From positions 215,920-279,919 of the forward strand of contig NZ_JAPPUW010000003.1 of NCBI RefSeq assembly GCF_026712205.1: a DNA stretch of 64,000 nt. Direction: 5' to 3'. The position numbers and the translations under genes are program-made. The stretch is from Pelomonas aquatica (GTDB lineage: Bacteria; Pseudomonadota; Gammaproteobacteria; Burkholderiales; Burkholderiaceae_C). Positions 1-8,170 of this stretch are shown here, piece by piece. Each line of letters opens with the position of its first letter. Position 1 is the stretch's first letter. The notes beneath the pieces are model-generated. The model searched no databases, had not been told where the DNA came from, and was given only the letters and a program-made list of their open reading frames with translations.

Positions 1-75
1 CACACTTCCGCGCCAATCGCCGCCCGGCTCCGCCGCCAAGCCGCCCTTCCTTTGACAAGGGATTCGCCAACATAA

Positions 76-136
76 CTTTCGTTTTAACCTTTATTTTCTT
101 TCTTTGTTTGACAATTCGAAAGTCAGGCGATATCGT
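76..136 (+). promoter_or_regulatory. Promoter and candidate AgaR operator of the amino-sugar operon
   Basis: Positions 108-113 read TTGACA and 131-136 read TATCGT with a 17-base spacer, a good sigma-70 promoter about 17 bases ahead of the first ATG. Just upstream, CTTTC occurs at 76-80 and again at 98-102 (22 bases apart, two helical turns), and CGAAAG at 117-122 is the inverse of CTTTCG. AgaR-type DeoR repressors are known to use CTTTC repeats, and a DeoR gene lies in this operon. Bases 1-75 show no gene. Confidence 0.55.
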
Positions 137-159
137 TTCGGCAGCACTTGAGATTGGCA

Positions 160-1335
160 ATGACTTCACTTCTGCACCGCGAGCGACACGACTGGCAACG
201 CCTGGGTGGCCTGCACACGGCCGAGGAGATCGAGCACCAGCCGGCGCTGTGGCGCGCGCTGGCCACGGCCCTCGAAGCCCAGCAGCCGCGCATCGACGCC
301 TTCCTGGGCGACTGGCTGCGCCAGCCTGGCCACCTCGTCATCCTGACCGGCGCCGGCAGCTCGGCCTATATCGGCGAGATGGCGGCCGACTCGCTCAACG
401 CCGCCTGGCCCGCCGAGGTCCGCGCGGTGGCCAGCACCAGCCTGCTGACCCATCCCGAGCTCTATCTGACGCGCGGGCAGCCGACGCTGCTGGTGTCATT
501 CGCGCGCAGCGGCAACAGCCCCGAGAGCCTGGCCACCGTCGAGCTGCTGCGCGCCAGCGTCGACGCGCCGCGCTTCCTGAACATCACCTGCAATGCCGAG
601 GGCGAGCTGCTCAGCGGCAGCGCCGGCCGCGCCGACACGCTGAACCTGCTGATGCCCGAGGGCAGCTGCGACCGCGGCTTCGCGATGACGAGCAGCCTGA
701 CGACGATGCTGCTGGCCGCGCTGGCCGTGCTCGGCGCCGGCGCCTGGCCCGAGCGCCTGGGCCGCATCCGCAGCCTGGCCGGCCTCGCCGACACCGCGCT
801 GGCCGCCTGGGCCGCGCCCGTGCAGGCCCTGGCCCAGGCCGACGTGCGGCGCATCGTCTACCTCGGCAGCGGCGCCCAGGAGGCGCTGGCCAGGGAGGCC
901 GCGCTGAAGGTGCTGGAGTTGACCAGCGGCCGCGTGATGGCGGTGGCCAACACGCCGCTGGGCTTCCGCCACGGGCCGAAGTCCATGCTGGACGAGCACA
1001 GCCTCGTGCTCGTGCTGCGCAGCCGCGGCAGCGTGGCGCGGCGCTACGAGCACGACCTCGTGCAGGAGCTGCGCGCCGACGGCATCGCCGCCCGCGTGCT
1101 GACGCTGGGCCCCGAGGACGAGGCCGAGCATCTGCCCGCCTTCCTGCCGGTGCCGCCGCTGCCGCAGGACGGGCTGGACGACAGCTGGCTGACGCCGCTG
1201 TGGCTGATCGCCGCCCAGCTGCTGGCACTGAACAAGTCGGTGGCCCTGGGCCTGACGCCCGACAACCCCTTCCCCGACGGTCGCGTCAACCGCGTCGTAC
1301 AGGGCGTGACGATTCATAACCATGACCCGCGCTGA
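160..1335 (+). CDS. agaS: SIS-domain sugar isomerase/deaminase, AgaS family
   Basis: Two SIS domains are visible. The first carries LTGAGSSAYIG near residue 62 and FARSGNSPES near 112; the second starts near residue 230 and contains the FRHGPKS active-site motif. This is the AgaS family, which converts galactosamine 6-phosphate to tagatose 6-phosphate with loss of ammonia. The length (391 aa) is normal. A TTG at 148 is in frame but ATG 160 is preferred, because only about 17 bases separate it from the predicted transcription start. The gene overlaps the next by 14 bases. GlmS-like deamination of glucosamine 6-phosphate is an alternative, but the KbaZ-type neighbour argues for the galactosamine branch. 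Confidence 0.85.
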   Translation: MTSLLHRERHDWQRLGGLHTAEEIEHQPALWRALATALEAQQPRIDAFLGDWLRQPGHLVILTGAGSSAYIGEMAADSLNAAWPAEVRAVASTSLLTHPELYLTRGQPTLLVSFARSGNSPESLATVELLRASVDAPRFLNITCNAEGELLSGSAGRADTLNLLMPEGSCDRGFAMTSSLTTMLLAALAVLGAGAWPERLGRIRSLAGLADTALAAWAAPVQALAQADVRRIVYLGSGAQEALAREAALKVLELTSGRVMAVANTPLGFRHGPKSMLDEHSLVLVLRSRGSVARRYEHDLVQELRADGIAARVLTLGPEDEAEHLPAFLPVPPLPQDGLDDSWLTPLWLIAAQLLALNKSVALGLTPDNPFPDGRVNRVVQGVTIHNHDPR

Positions 1336-2263
1336 GCTGTACTTCGGCCTCGACATCGGCGGCACCAAGATCGAGCTGGCCGCCTGCGACGCCGCGCTCG
1401 CCGTCGTGCACCGCCAGCGCATCGCGACGCCGGCGGCCGACTTCGACGACTTCGTCGCGCAGACTGCCGCGCTGGTGCGCGACGCCGAAACCGCGCTGGG
1501 CCGCAGCGCCACGGCCATCGGCCTCGGCATGCCCGGCGTCGTCGACCCGGCCAGCGGCTACCAGCTCAGCTCCAACGTGCCGGCGCTGAACGGCCGCCAG
1601 GTCGCGCCCGCGCTGGAAGCCGCGCTGGGCCGGCCCGTGCACATGGGCAACGACTGCCAGTGCTTCGCGCTGTCCGAGGCGCAGGGCGGCGCGGCGGACG
1701 GCCTGCCCAGCATGTTCGGCGCCATCCTGGGCACCGGCGCGGGCGGCGGCTACTGCGTCGGCGGCCGGCTGGTGGCCGGCTACAACGGCCTGGCCGGCGA
1801 ATGGGGCCACTGGCCCGTGCCGGCCGCGCAATTGCTGCAGCACGACCTGCCGCTGCTGGACTGCCCCTGCGGCCTGCGCGGCTGCCTGGAGCGCTATGTC
1901 TCCGGCACCGGCCTGGCCACGCTGCACCGGCTGCGCAGCACCGACTCCGAGCCCGCGGCCGATGCCGCCGCCGTGCACGCGCTGGCCGCCGAGGGCGACG
2001 AGGCCGCCACCGACGCACTGGCCATCCACCTCGACCTGCTGGCCCAGGGCCTGGCCGGCCTCGTGCTCGCGCTGGACCCGCACGCCATCGTGCTCGGCGG
2101 CGGCCTGTCCAAGCTGCAGCGCCTGTACGACGAGCTGCCCGCCGCGATGGCCCGCCACCTGTTCCGCGGCGCGCGGGTGCCGCCGCTGCTGCCGCCGCGC
2201 TTCGGCGATGCCGGTGGCGCGCGCGGCGCCGCGCTGCTGGCCCGCCAGCGCTGCGGCGCCTGA
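1322..2263 (+). CDS. ROK-family sugar kinase, probable N-acetylhexosamine kinase
   Basis: A 313-aa ROK kinase. The N-terminal phosphate-binding motif LDIGGTK is near residue 10, the catalytic region GNDCQCFALSE near 110, the substrate-side GEWGHWP near 160, and the ROK zinc site CPCGLRGC near 182. There is no helix-turn-helix, so it is an enzyme and not a repressor. In non-PTS GalNAc pathways (AgaK type, known from Shewanella) a kinase like this phosphorylates the imported sugar before NagA and AgaS act. GlcNAc kinase or fructokinase activity cannot be excluded from sequence alone. It overlaps agaS and ends 24 bases before the next gene. Confidence 0.8.
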   Translation: MTRAELYFGLDIGGTKIELAACDAALAVVHRQRIATPAADFDDFVAQTAALVRDAETALGRSATAIGLGMPGVVDPASGYQLSSNVPALNGRQVAPALEAALGRPVHMGNDCQCFALSEAQGGAADGLPSMFGAILGTGAGGGYCVGGRLVAGYNGLAGEWGHWPVPAAQLLQHDLPLLDCPCGLRGCLERYVSGTGLATLHRLRSTDSEPAADAAAVHALAAEGDEAATDALAIHLDLLAQGLAGLVLALDPHAIVLGGGLSKLQRLYDELPAAMARHLFRGARVPPLLPPRFGDAGGARGAALLARQRCGA

Positions 2264-2287
2264 ACCCTCTCGCTTTCACGCTTTGCC

Positions 2288-3634
2288 ATGGCCTCTTCGT
2301 CTCCCATCCAGGACCGCATCGCCGCGCACCGCCGCGGCGAGCCTATCGGGCTGACCAGCGTCTGCTGCAGCAGCACCTATGTGCTGGAGGCCGCGATGCA
2401 GCTGGCCGTGCGGCGCGGCAGCCTGCTGCTGGTCGAGTCCACGTCCAACCAGGTGGACCAGTTCGGCGGCTACACCGGCATGACGCCGCCGCAGTTTCGC
2501 GACGGCGTGTTGACGCTGGCGGCTGCCTGCGGCCTGCCGGCCGAGCACCTCGTGCTGGGCGGCGACCATCTCGGCCCCAACGCCTGGCAGCACCTGCCGG
2601 CGGCCGAGGCCATGGGGCACGCGAAGACGCTGATCCAGGCCTATGCCGCCGCCGGCTTCAACAAGATCCACCTCGACTGCAGCATGGCCTGCGCCGACGA
2701 CCCGGCGCGCCTGCCCGACGAGGTCGTCGCGCAGCGCTCGGCCCAGCTCGCCGAGGTGGCCGAGGCCGCCGCGCGCGGCGCCGGGCTGCCGCCGCCGGTC
2801 TATGTGATCGGCACCGAGGTGCCCATCCCCGGCGGCGAGTCGGCCCTGGCCGGCGGCGTGGCCGTCACGCGGCCGGAGGCCGCCGCGCAGACGCTCGAAG
2901 TGCACCGCCAGGCCTTCGCCGCGCGCTCGCTGCGCGAGGCCTGGCGGCGCGTCGTCGCGATGGTCGTGCAGCCCGGCGTGGACTTCGACCACAGCGCCGT
3001 GCAGCACTACGACCGCGCCGCCGCAGCCTCGCTGTCGCGCTTCATCGAGGGCCAGCCCGGCCTGGTCTACGAGGCCCATTCCACCGACTACCAGACCGAG
3101 GCCTCGCTGCATGCGATGGTGCGCGACCATTTCGCGATCCTGAAGGTCGGCCCGGCGGCCACCTTCGCCTTGCGCGAGGCCTGGTTCGCGCTCGCGATGC
3201 TGGAGCGCGAGCTGCTGCCGGCCGCCGCCCAGTCGCGTCTCATCGAGACGCTGGACGAGGCCATGCGCCGGCAGCCGCGCCACTGGCTCAAGCACTACCC
3301 CGGCGCGCCCGAGGCCCAGCGCCTGCTGCGCGCCTACGGCCTCAGCGACCGCTGCCGCTACTACTGGGGCGAGCCGGCTGTGGACGCCGCGCTGGGCCGC
3401 CTCATCGCCAACCTCGATGCCCGGCCGCTGCCGCTGGCGGCGCTGAGCCAGTTCCTGCCCGAGCAGGCGCAGGCCGTGTTCGAGGGCCGCCTGGCCGCCC
3501 GCGCCGAGGACCTGGCCCGCGACAAGGTGAGCCAGCTGCTGGCCCGCTACGCCCGCGCCTGCGATGCCAACGAGGCGGCGCCGCGCGACGTCGCAATCGC
3601 AAGCCCGGCCCCGGCCCCGGTTTCGAACCCCTGA
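2288..3634 (+). CDS. kbaZ: KbaZ/GatZ/AgaZ family protein of tagatose phosphate metabolism
   Basis: A full-length member (448 aa) of the D-tagatose-bisphosphate aldolase class II accessory family. Conserved stretches include TSVCCSSTYVLEAA near residue 23, ESTSNQVDQFGGYTGM near 51 and the HLGPNAW region near 97. KbaZ and GatZ were described as non-catalytic partners of the aldolases KbaY and GatY, while the Shewanella homologue AgaZ has been assigned tagatose-6-phosphate kinase activity. No KbaY aldolase lies in the window, so the kinase role is plausible here, or the aldolase is encoded elsewhere. It is co-directional with its neighbours and ends 34 bases before the regulator. Confidence 0.85.
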   Translation: MASSSPIQDRIAAHRRGEPIGLTSVCCSSTYVLEAAMQLAVRRGSLLLVESTSNQVDQFGGYTGMTPPQFRDGVLTLAAACGLPAEHLVLGGDHLGPNAWQHLPAAEAMGHAKTLIQAYAAAGFNKIHLDCSMACADDPARLPDEVVAQRSAQLAEVAEAAARGAGLPPPVYVIGTEVPIPGGESALAGGVAVTRPEAAAQTLEVHRQAFAARSLREAWRRVVAMVVQPGVDFDHSAVQHYDRAAAASLSRFIEGQPGLVYEAHSTDYQTEASLHAMVRDHFAILKVGPAATFALREAWFALAMLERELLPAAAQSRLIETLDEAMRRQPRHWLKHYPGAPEAQRLLRAYGLSDRCRYYWGEPAVDAALGRLIANLDARPLPLAALSQFLPEQAQAVFEGRLAARAEDLARDKVSQLLARYARACDANEAAPRDVAIASPAPAPVSNP

Positions 3635-3668
3635 GAATCTGCGCTCGTTCGAAACAAGCCCGAAAGCC

Positions 3669-4436
3669 ATGCGAAACACCAGCCAGCGCCGCGAACAGAT
3701 CCTGCAACTCCTCGTCAAGCAAGGCGGCGTGCAGGTGTCCGAGCTGGCCGCGCTGACCGGCGTGTCGGCCGTGACCATCCGCACCGACCTCGCCCAGCTG
3801 GAGGCCCAGGGCCTGGCCACGCGCAACCACGGCGGCGCGACGCTGGTGCGCACGCCGCCGCAGGAACAGAGCGTGCAGCAGCGCGACAGCCTGAACAGCG
3901 CGCTGAAGGAGGTCATCGGCGCGCGCGCCGCCGAGCTGGTGCAGCCGGGCGACAACATCCTCGTCGACTCCGGCACCACCACCGTGCCGCTGGCCCGCCA
4001 CCTGCTGGACCACCGCGACGTCACGGTGATGACCAACGGCCTGAACATCGCCTGGGAGCTGGCCAATGCGCAGGGCGTGGAGGTCATGCTGACCGGCGGC
4101 CTGCTGCGCAAGCAGTCGCTGTCCTTCCAGGGCGTGCAGGCCGAGGCCTGCCTGAATGCCTACAGCTTCGACACCCTCTTCCTCGGCGTCGACGGCCTGG
4201 ACCTGCAGTTCGGCCTGACCACCCACCACGAGGCCGAGGCCAGCCTGAACCGCAAGATGGTCGAGCGCGCGCGGCGCGTCGTCGTGCTCTGCGACGCGTC
4301 CAAGTTCGGGCGGGTCAGCCTGCACCGCATCGGCCTGCTGGAGCAGGTCGACACCATCATCACCGACGCCGGCATCAGCCCCGAATACCGCGACGGGCTG
4401 GCAAGGCTGGGCATCGAGCTGATCGTCGCGGAATGA
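3669..4436 (+). CDS. agaR: DeoR-family repressor, AgaR type
   Basis: A 255-aa DeoR regulator. The N-terminal winged helix contains REQILQLLVKQGGVQVSEL and VSAVTIRTDL. The C-terminal sugar-phosphate sensor carries DSGTTTVPLA near residue 98, MLTGGLLRKQ near 139 and LGVDGLDLQFGLTT near 173, then LCDASKFGR near 207. I chose ATG 3669 because it begins the helix-turn-helix directly; an in-frame upstream start would add an unconserved Arg-rich tail. It probably represses its own operon through the CTTTC repeats at 76-122. Its stop overlaps the nagA start (ATGA). Confidence 0.85.
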   Translation: MRNTSQRREQILQLLVKQGGVQVSELAALTGVSAVTIRTDLAQLEAQGLATRNHGGATLVRTPPQEQSVQQRDSLNSALKEVIGARAAELVQPGDNILVDSGTTTVPLARHLLDHRDVTVMTNGLNIAWELANAQGVEVMLTGGLLRKQSLSFQGVQAEACLNAYSFDTLFLGVDGLDLQFGLTTHHEAEASLNRKMVERARRVVVLCDASKFGRVSLHRIGLLEQVDTIITDAGISPEYRDGLARLGIELIVAE

Positions 4437-5554
4437 GCGTGGCACGCCAGGCCGTCGAGGGCCGCATCCTGACGCCCGACGGCTGGATCACCGGCCGGCT
4501 GTGCTTCGGCGAGCGCGTGCACGACATCGAGGCCGATGCCGGCGTGCGCGCCGACCGCCTCGTGCTGCCCGGCTTTATCGACCTGCACGTGCACGGCGCG
4601 CTGGGCGTGGACATCATGCAGGGCGGCGACGCGGCCACCACCATCGCGCGTGCCCATGCGCGGCACGGCACGACGCTGCTGCTGGGCACGACGATGACGG
4701 CTCATGCCAGCGACATCGAGCGCGCGCTGCACGGCATGAGCAGCGCCATCGCCAACAAGGCCGAGGACGGCGCCCGCGTGCTGGGCGCGCACCTCGAAGG
4801 CCCCTTCATCAGCCCGCACCGCCTCGGCGCCCAGCCGCCGCTGACCGTGCCGGCCACGCTGGCGGCCGTGCAGCGCCTGCACGCCATCGCGCCGCTGCGC
4901 GTGCTGACGCTGGCGCCCGAGATGCCCGGCCACCTGGAACTGATCCCCGCGCTCGCCGCGCTGGGCATCCGCGTGCAGATCGGCCACAGCAACGGCAGCT
5001 ATGACGACGGCGTGGCCGCGCTGCGCGCCGGCGCGGCCGGCTTCACCCATCTGTTCAACGGCATGACCGGGCTGCACCACCGCGACCCGGGCATCGTGGG
5101 CGCGGCGCTGGCCCATGCCGAGTACGCCGAGCTGATCCCCGACCTGCAGCACGTGGCGCCGGGCACGATGCAGGCGGCGATGCGCGCGATCCCGCGCCTG
5201 TATGCCATCACCGACGCGACGGCCGCCACCGGCATGCCCGACGGCGAATACGCCCTCGGCCCGCAACGCGTCTACAAATGCGCCGGCTGCGTGCGCCTGG
5301 GCGGCAGCAAGGGCTCCCTGGCCGGCAGCGCGCTGACGATGGACCAGGCGCTGCGCAACCTCGTCGAACTGGGCCAGGACCTGGCCCTCGCGTCGCAGCG
5401 CTGCGCCCTGTTCCCGGCCGACTACCTCGGCCTGGCCGACCGCGGGCTCCTCGCGCCCGGCGCCTGGGCCGACATGGTCGTGCTGGACGAGGCGCTGCAA
5501 CCGCGCCAGGTCTTCAGCGAAGGCCACGCCATCTCCCCCGACAACAAGCTCTGA
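4433..5554 (+). CDS. nagA: N-acetylhexosamine-6-phosphate deacetylase (NagA/AgaA)
   Basis: An amidohydrolase of 373 aa, typical for NagA. The metal and catalytic residues are all visible: H52 and H54 in DLHVHGALG, E122 in HLEGPFIS, H185 in GHSNGSY, H206 in FTHLFNGM, and catalytic D261 in ITDATAATG. It removes acetate from GlcNAc 6-phosphate or GalNAc 6-phosphate in the cytoplasm. Because AgaS and a KbaZ-type protein lie beside it and no glucosamine-6-phosphate deaminase NagB does, GalNAc 6-phosphate is the likelier substrate. It starts inside the agaR stop codon, so the two are probably translationally coupled. Confidence 0.88.
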   Translation: MSVARQAVEGRILTPDGWITGRLCFGERVHDIEADAGVRADRLVLPGFIDLHVHGALGVDIMQGGDAATTIARAHARHGTTLLLGTTMTAHASDIERALHGMSSAIANKAEDGARVLGAHLEGPFISPHRLGAQPPLTVPATLAAVQRLHAIAPLRVLTLAPEMPGHLELIPALAALGIRVQIGHSNGSYDDGVAALRAGAAGFTHLFNGMTGLHHRDPGIVGAALAHAEYAELIPDLQHVAPGTMQAAMRAIPRLYAITDATAATGMPDGEYALGPQRVYKCAGCVRLGGSKGSLAGSALTMDQALRNLVELGQDLALASQRCALFPADYLGLADRGLLAPGAWADMVVLDEALQPRQVFSEGHAISPDNKL

Positions 5555-5568
5555 CACAAGGACCGCCG

Positions 5569-7350
5569 ATGACTGCTCCAACCGCCGGCATGCTGCAAGG
5601 GCCGCGCTATATGCGCTTCCTGCTCTTCATCGCCGGCATGGGCGGGCTGCTGTATGGCATCGACATCGGCATCATCGCCGGCGCCCTGCCCTATCTGGAA
5701 TCCACGGCCGTCGCGGCCTGGCGGCTCAGCGCCCAGCAGCTCAGCTTCATCGTCGCGGCCGTGCTGCTGGGCAGCGTTCTGTCGTCGCTGTTCGCCGGTG
5801 CGCTGGCCGACGCCATCGGCCGCAAGCCCGCCATGCTGCTGGCCGGCGCGCTGTTCACGCTGAGCATTCCCGTCATCGCGCTGGCCGACGGCTATGTGCC
5901 GCTGCTGATGGGCCGGCTGCTGCAGGGCGTCAGCGGCGGGCTGATCGGCGTCGTCGTGCCGCTCTACCTGGCCGAATGCCTGAGTGCCGAGAGGCGCGGG
6001 CGCGGCACCGCGATGTTCCAGCTGCTGCTGACCATCGGCCTCGTCGTCGCCGCGCTGATCGGCCTCGTGCAGGCGCGCGGCGTCGAGGCCGCCAGCGCCG
6101 CGGCCCAGGCGGCCGGCGGCGACGTGCAGCAGGCCCTGTTCGCCGCGCGCGACCACGCCTGGCGCAGCATCTTCTGGATGAGCCTGGCGCCCGGCCTCGT
6201 GTTCACACTGGGCGGGCTGCTGCTGTCGGAATCGCCGCGCTGGCTGCTGCGCCGCGGCCGCGCCGAGGCCGCGCTGGCCACGCTGCGGCGCAGCCTGCCC
6301 GAGGCCCAGGCACGCGAAACGCTGGCCGCCATGGCGGCCAGCGGCGGTGCCACGGCCGCTGCCACCGCCGCCGAGCCGCTGCTGAGCCGCCGCTATGTGC
6401 TGCCCTTCCTGCTCGCCTGCCTCGTGCTGGCCTGCACCCAGGCCACCGGCATCAACTCGGTGCTGGCCTATGCGGTGACCATCCTGAACGCCGCCGGCCT
6501 GCCGGGCTCGATGGCCAACTGGGCCGACGTGGCCATCAAGCTGCTGAACGCGGCCGTCACCGTGCTGGCCGTCAGCCTGGTGGACCGCAAGGGCCGCAAA
6601 TTCCTGCTGATGCTGGGCAGCGGCGGCATCGCGCTGTCGCTGCTGGGCGCCGCGCTGCTGTTCCAGTCCGCCGAGGACGAGCTACGCGACGTTGGGCCGG
6701 CGCTGGCCGCGCGCCAGCAGGGCGACACGCTGACGCTGCAGCTGGATGCCGCGCAATGGCGCGCCCTCGGCGCCGACCCGGCCGCCGGCCCGCAGATGCT
6801 GACCGTGGCCTGGTCCTATGGCGAGTTCAGCAATGTGCAGACGCTGCGCAGCGACGCGGGTCCGACAAGCCTGAACATCCGCCGCGCCAACACCGTGCAG
6901 CCCGACAACGTCATCGGCGCGCTGTTCCGCCGCCTGCACCTCAACCCCTTCGCCGACCCGGGCGCCTCGGCCCAGGCGCCGCTGCGCATCGCCTCCGCCC
7001 GGCTCGGCCCGGTGCCCAGCGCCGCGCACGGCGGCTGGACGGCGGCGTGCATCCTGGCCTTCGTCGCCTTCTTCGCCGTGGGCCCCGGCGTCTGCGTGTG
7101 GCTGGCGCTGTCCGAGCTGATGCCCACGCGCATCCGCTCCAACGGCATGAGCATCGCGCTGCTCGTCAACCAGTTCGTGTCCACGTCCATCGCCGCCGTC
7201 TTCCTGCCCACCGTAGGCCAGCACGGCTACGCAGCGATGTTCTTCTTCTGGGCCGGCTGCACGCTGGTCTTCTTCCTCGTCGCGGCCCGGCTGCTGCCCG
7301 AGACCAAGGGGCGCACGCTGGAGGAGATCGAGGGGTTCTTCGTGCGCTAG
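5569..7350 (+). CDS. Sugar porter (SP-family MFS) permease with a long insert
   Basis: A 593-aa twelve-helix sugar transporter starting at ATG 5569. Family marks are GIDIGIIAGALPYLE in helix 1, GRKPAM in loop 2-3, SPRWLLRRGR after helix 6, VDRKGRK in loop 8-9 and PETKGRTLEEIE at the C terminus. Usual members are about 460 aa; this one has roughly 110 extra residues between helices 9 and 10 (about 365-480), with strand-rich stretches such as DTLTLQLDAAQW. As the last gene of the amino-sugar operon it is the probable GalNAc/GlcNAc permease, feeding the ROK kinase. Its stop overlaps the stop of the convergent Rid gene. Confidence 0.85.
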   Translation: MTAPTAGMLQGPRYMRFLLFIAGMGGLLYGIDIGIIAGALPYLESTAVAAWRLSAQQLSFIVAAVLLGSVLSSLFAGALADAIGRKPAMLLAGALFTLSIPVIALADGYVPLLMGRLLQGVSGGLIGVVVPLYLAECLSAERRGRGTAMFQLLLTIGLVVAALIGLVQARGVEAASAAAQAAGGDVQQALFAARDHAWRSIFWMSLAPGLVFTLGGLLLSESPRWLLRRGRAEAALATLRRSLPEAQARETLAAMAASGGATAAATAAEPLLSRRYVLPFLLACLVLACTQATGINSVLAYAVTILNAAGLPGSMANWADVAIKLLNAAVTVLAVSLVDRKGRKFLLMLGSGGIALSLLGAALLFQSAEDELRDVGPALAARQQGDTLTLQLDAAQWRALGADPAAGPQMLTVAWSYGEFSNVQTLRSDAGPTSLNIRRANTVQPDNVIGALFRRLHLNPFADPGASAQAPLRIASARLGPVPSAAHGGWTAACILAFVAFFAVGPGVCVWLALSELMPTRIRSNGMSIALLVNQFVSTSIAAVFLPTVGQHGYAAMFFFWAGCTLVFFLVAARLLPETKGRTLEEIEGFFVR

Positions 7351-7748
7351 GCCGGCACGACCGCCGTCACCTCGATCTCCACCTTGGCACGGTCCTCCAT
7401 CAGGGCCGACACCTGCACCGCGCTCATCGCGATACCGTAGTCGCGGCCCAGCACCTCGCGGTAGGCCTGGCCCACCTCGCGGCCGCGGGCGATGTATTCG
7501 CGCTTGTCGATGAGATACCAGGTCATGCGCACGATGTGCTCGGGCGCGGCGCCGGCCTCGGCCAGCACGGCGCGCACGTTCAGCAGGGCCTGGCGCACCT
7601 GGGCGATGAAGTCGTCGCTGTCGAACTCGCAGCCCTCGTTCCAGCCGATCTGGCCGGCGACGAAGACCTGGCGGCCGCTGGCCGCGACGCCGTTGGCATA
7701 GCCGCGCGGCGCGGCCCAGCCGGCGGGCTGCAGGATTTGTTTGCTCAT
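7347..7748 (-). CDS. Rid-family (YjgF/YER057c) protein of the anthranilate operon
   Basis: A 133-aa Rid protein with the usual fold markers: FVAGQIGWNEG near residue 29, RMTWYLID near 74 and KVEIEVTAV near 122. In RidA a catalytic Arg sits in the motif P-A-R-S; the aligned stretch here is I-A-M-S near residue 108, so that Arg is Met. This places it with the Rid groups that lack the classical enamine/imine hydrolase residue. It is the last gene of the 2-aminobenzoyl-CoA operon, whose dearomatised product is an enamine, so a pathway role is likely but not shown. It overlaps the thioesterase gene by 4 bases. Confidence 0.85.
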   Translation of the reverse strand: MSKQILQPAGWAAPRGYANGVAASGRQVFVAGQIGWNEGCEFDSDDFIAQVRQALLNVRAVLAEAGAAPEHIVRMTWYLIDKREYIARGREVGQAYREVLGRDYGIAMSAVQVSALMEDRAKVEIEVTAVVPA

Positions 7749-8170
7749 GGGTGGGTCTCCTGGGCGCGCTGCAGCGCGGCGCGCAAGTCGGCGGGCAGGG
7801 GCATGGGTTGGTGGGTGTCCAGCGAGGTGCAGACCAGCACCTGGTCGAACTCGACGCGGATGCCGTCGTCGCCTTCGAAGGCGATGGCCAGCGCCAGCGA
7901 GCTGCGGCCCAGGCGGGCGATGCGGATGCGCTGGCGCAGGCGGTCGCCGATGCGGCTGACGCGCCTGAAGCGGGTGTCGAGCCGCGTCGTGGGCATGCCG
8001 ATGCGGCGCCCGACGATCAGCTCCACGAACGACAGCCCCAGGCCCTGCGCGAACCAGTCCTCGACCAGCTCGTTCAGCATTTCGAAATAGCGCGGGTAGA
8101 ACACGATGCCGGCCGGGTCGCAGTGGCCGAAGCGCACGAGCTGCTCGCGCTGGAAGACGAAGCCGGGCAT
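7745..8170 (-). CDS. Hot-dog acyl-CoA thioesterase (4-hydroxybenzoyl-CoA thioesterase type)
   Basis: A 141-aa single hot-dog domain. The motif FGHCDPAGIVFYPRYFEM near residue 14 has the catalytic Asp (D18) of the 4HBT family, followed by RVSRIGDRL and RVEFDQVLVC. It would hydrolyse an aromatic or alicyclic CoA thioester in the cytoplasm, perhaps to release CoA from dead-end intermediates of the pathway. The start at 8170 shares one base with the stop of the upstream ligase gene (TGATG), which fixes the start and implies coupling. The substrate is not predictable from sequence. Confidence 0.85.
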   Translation of the reverse strand: MPGFVFQREQLVRFGHCDPAGIVFYPRYFEMLNELVEDWFAQGLGLSFVELIVGRRIGMPTTRLDTRFRRVSRIGDRLRQRIRIARLGRSSLALAIAFEGDDGIRVEFDQVLVCTSLDTHQPMPLPADLRAALQRAQETHP

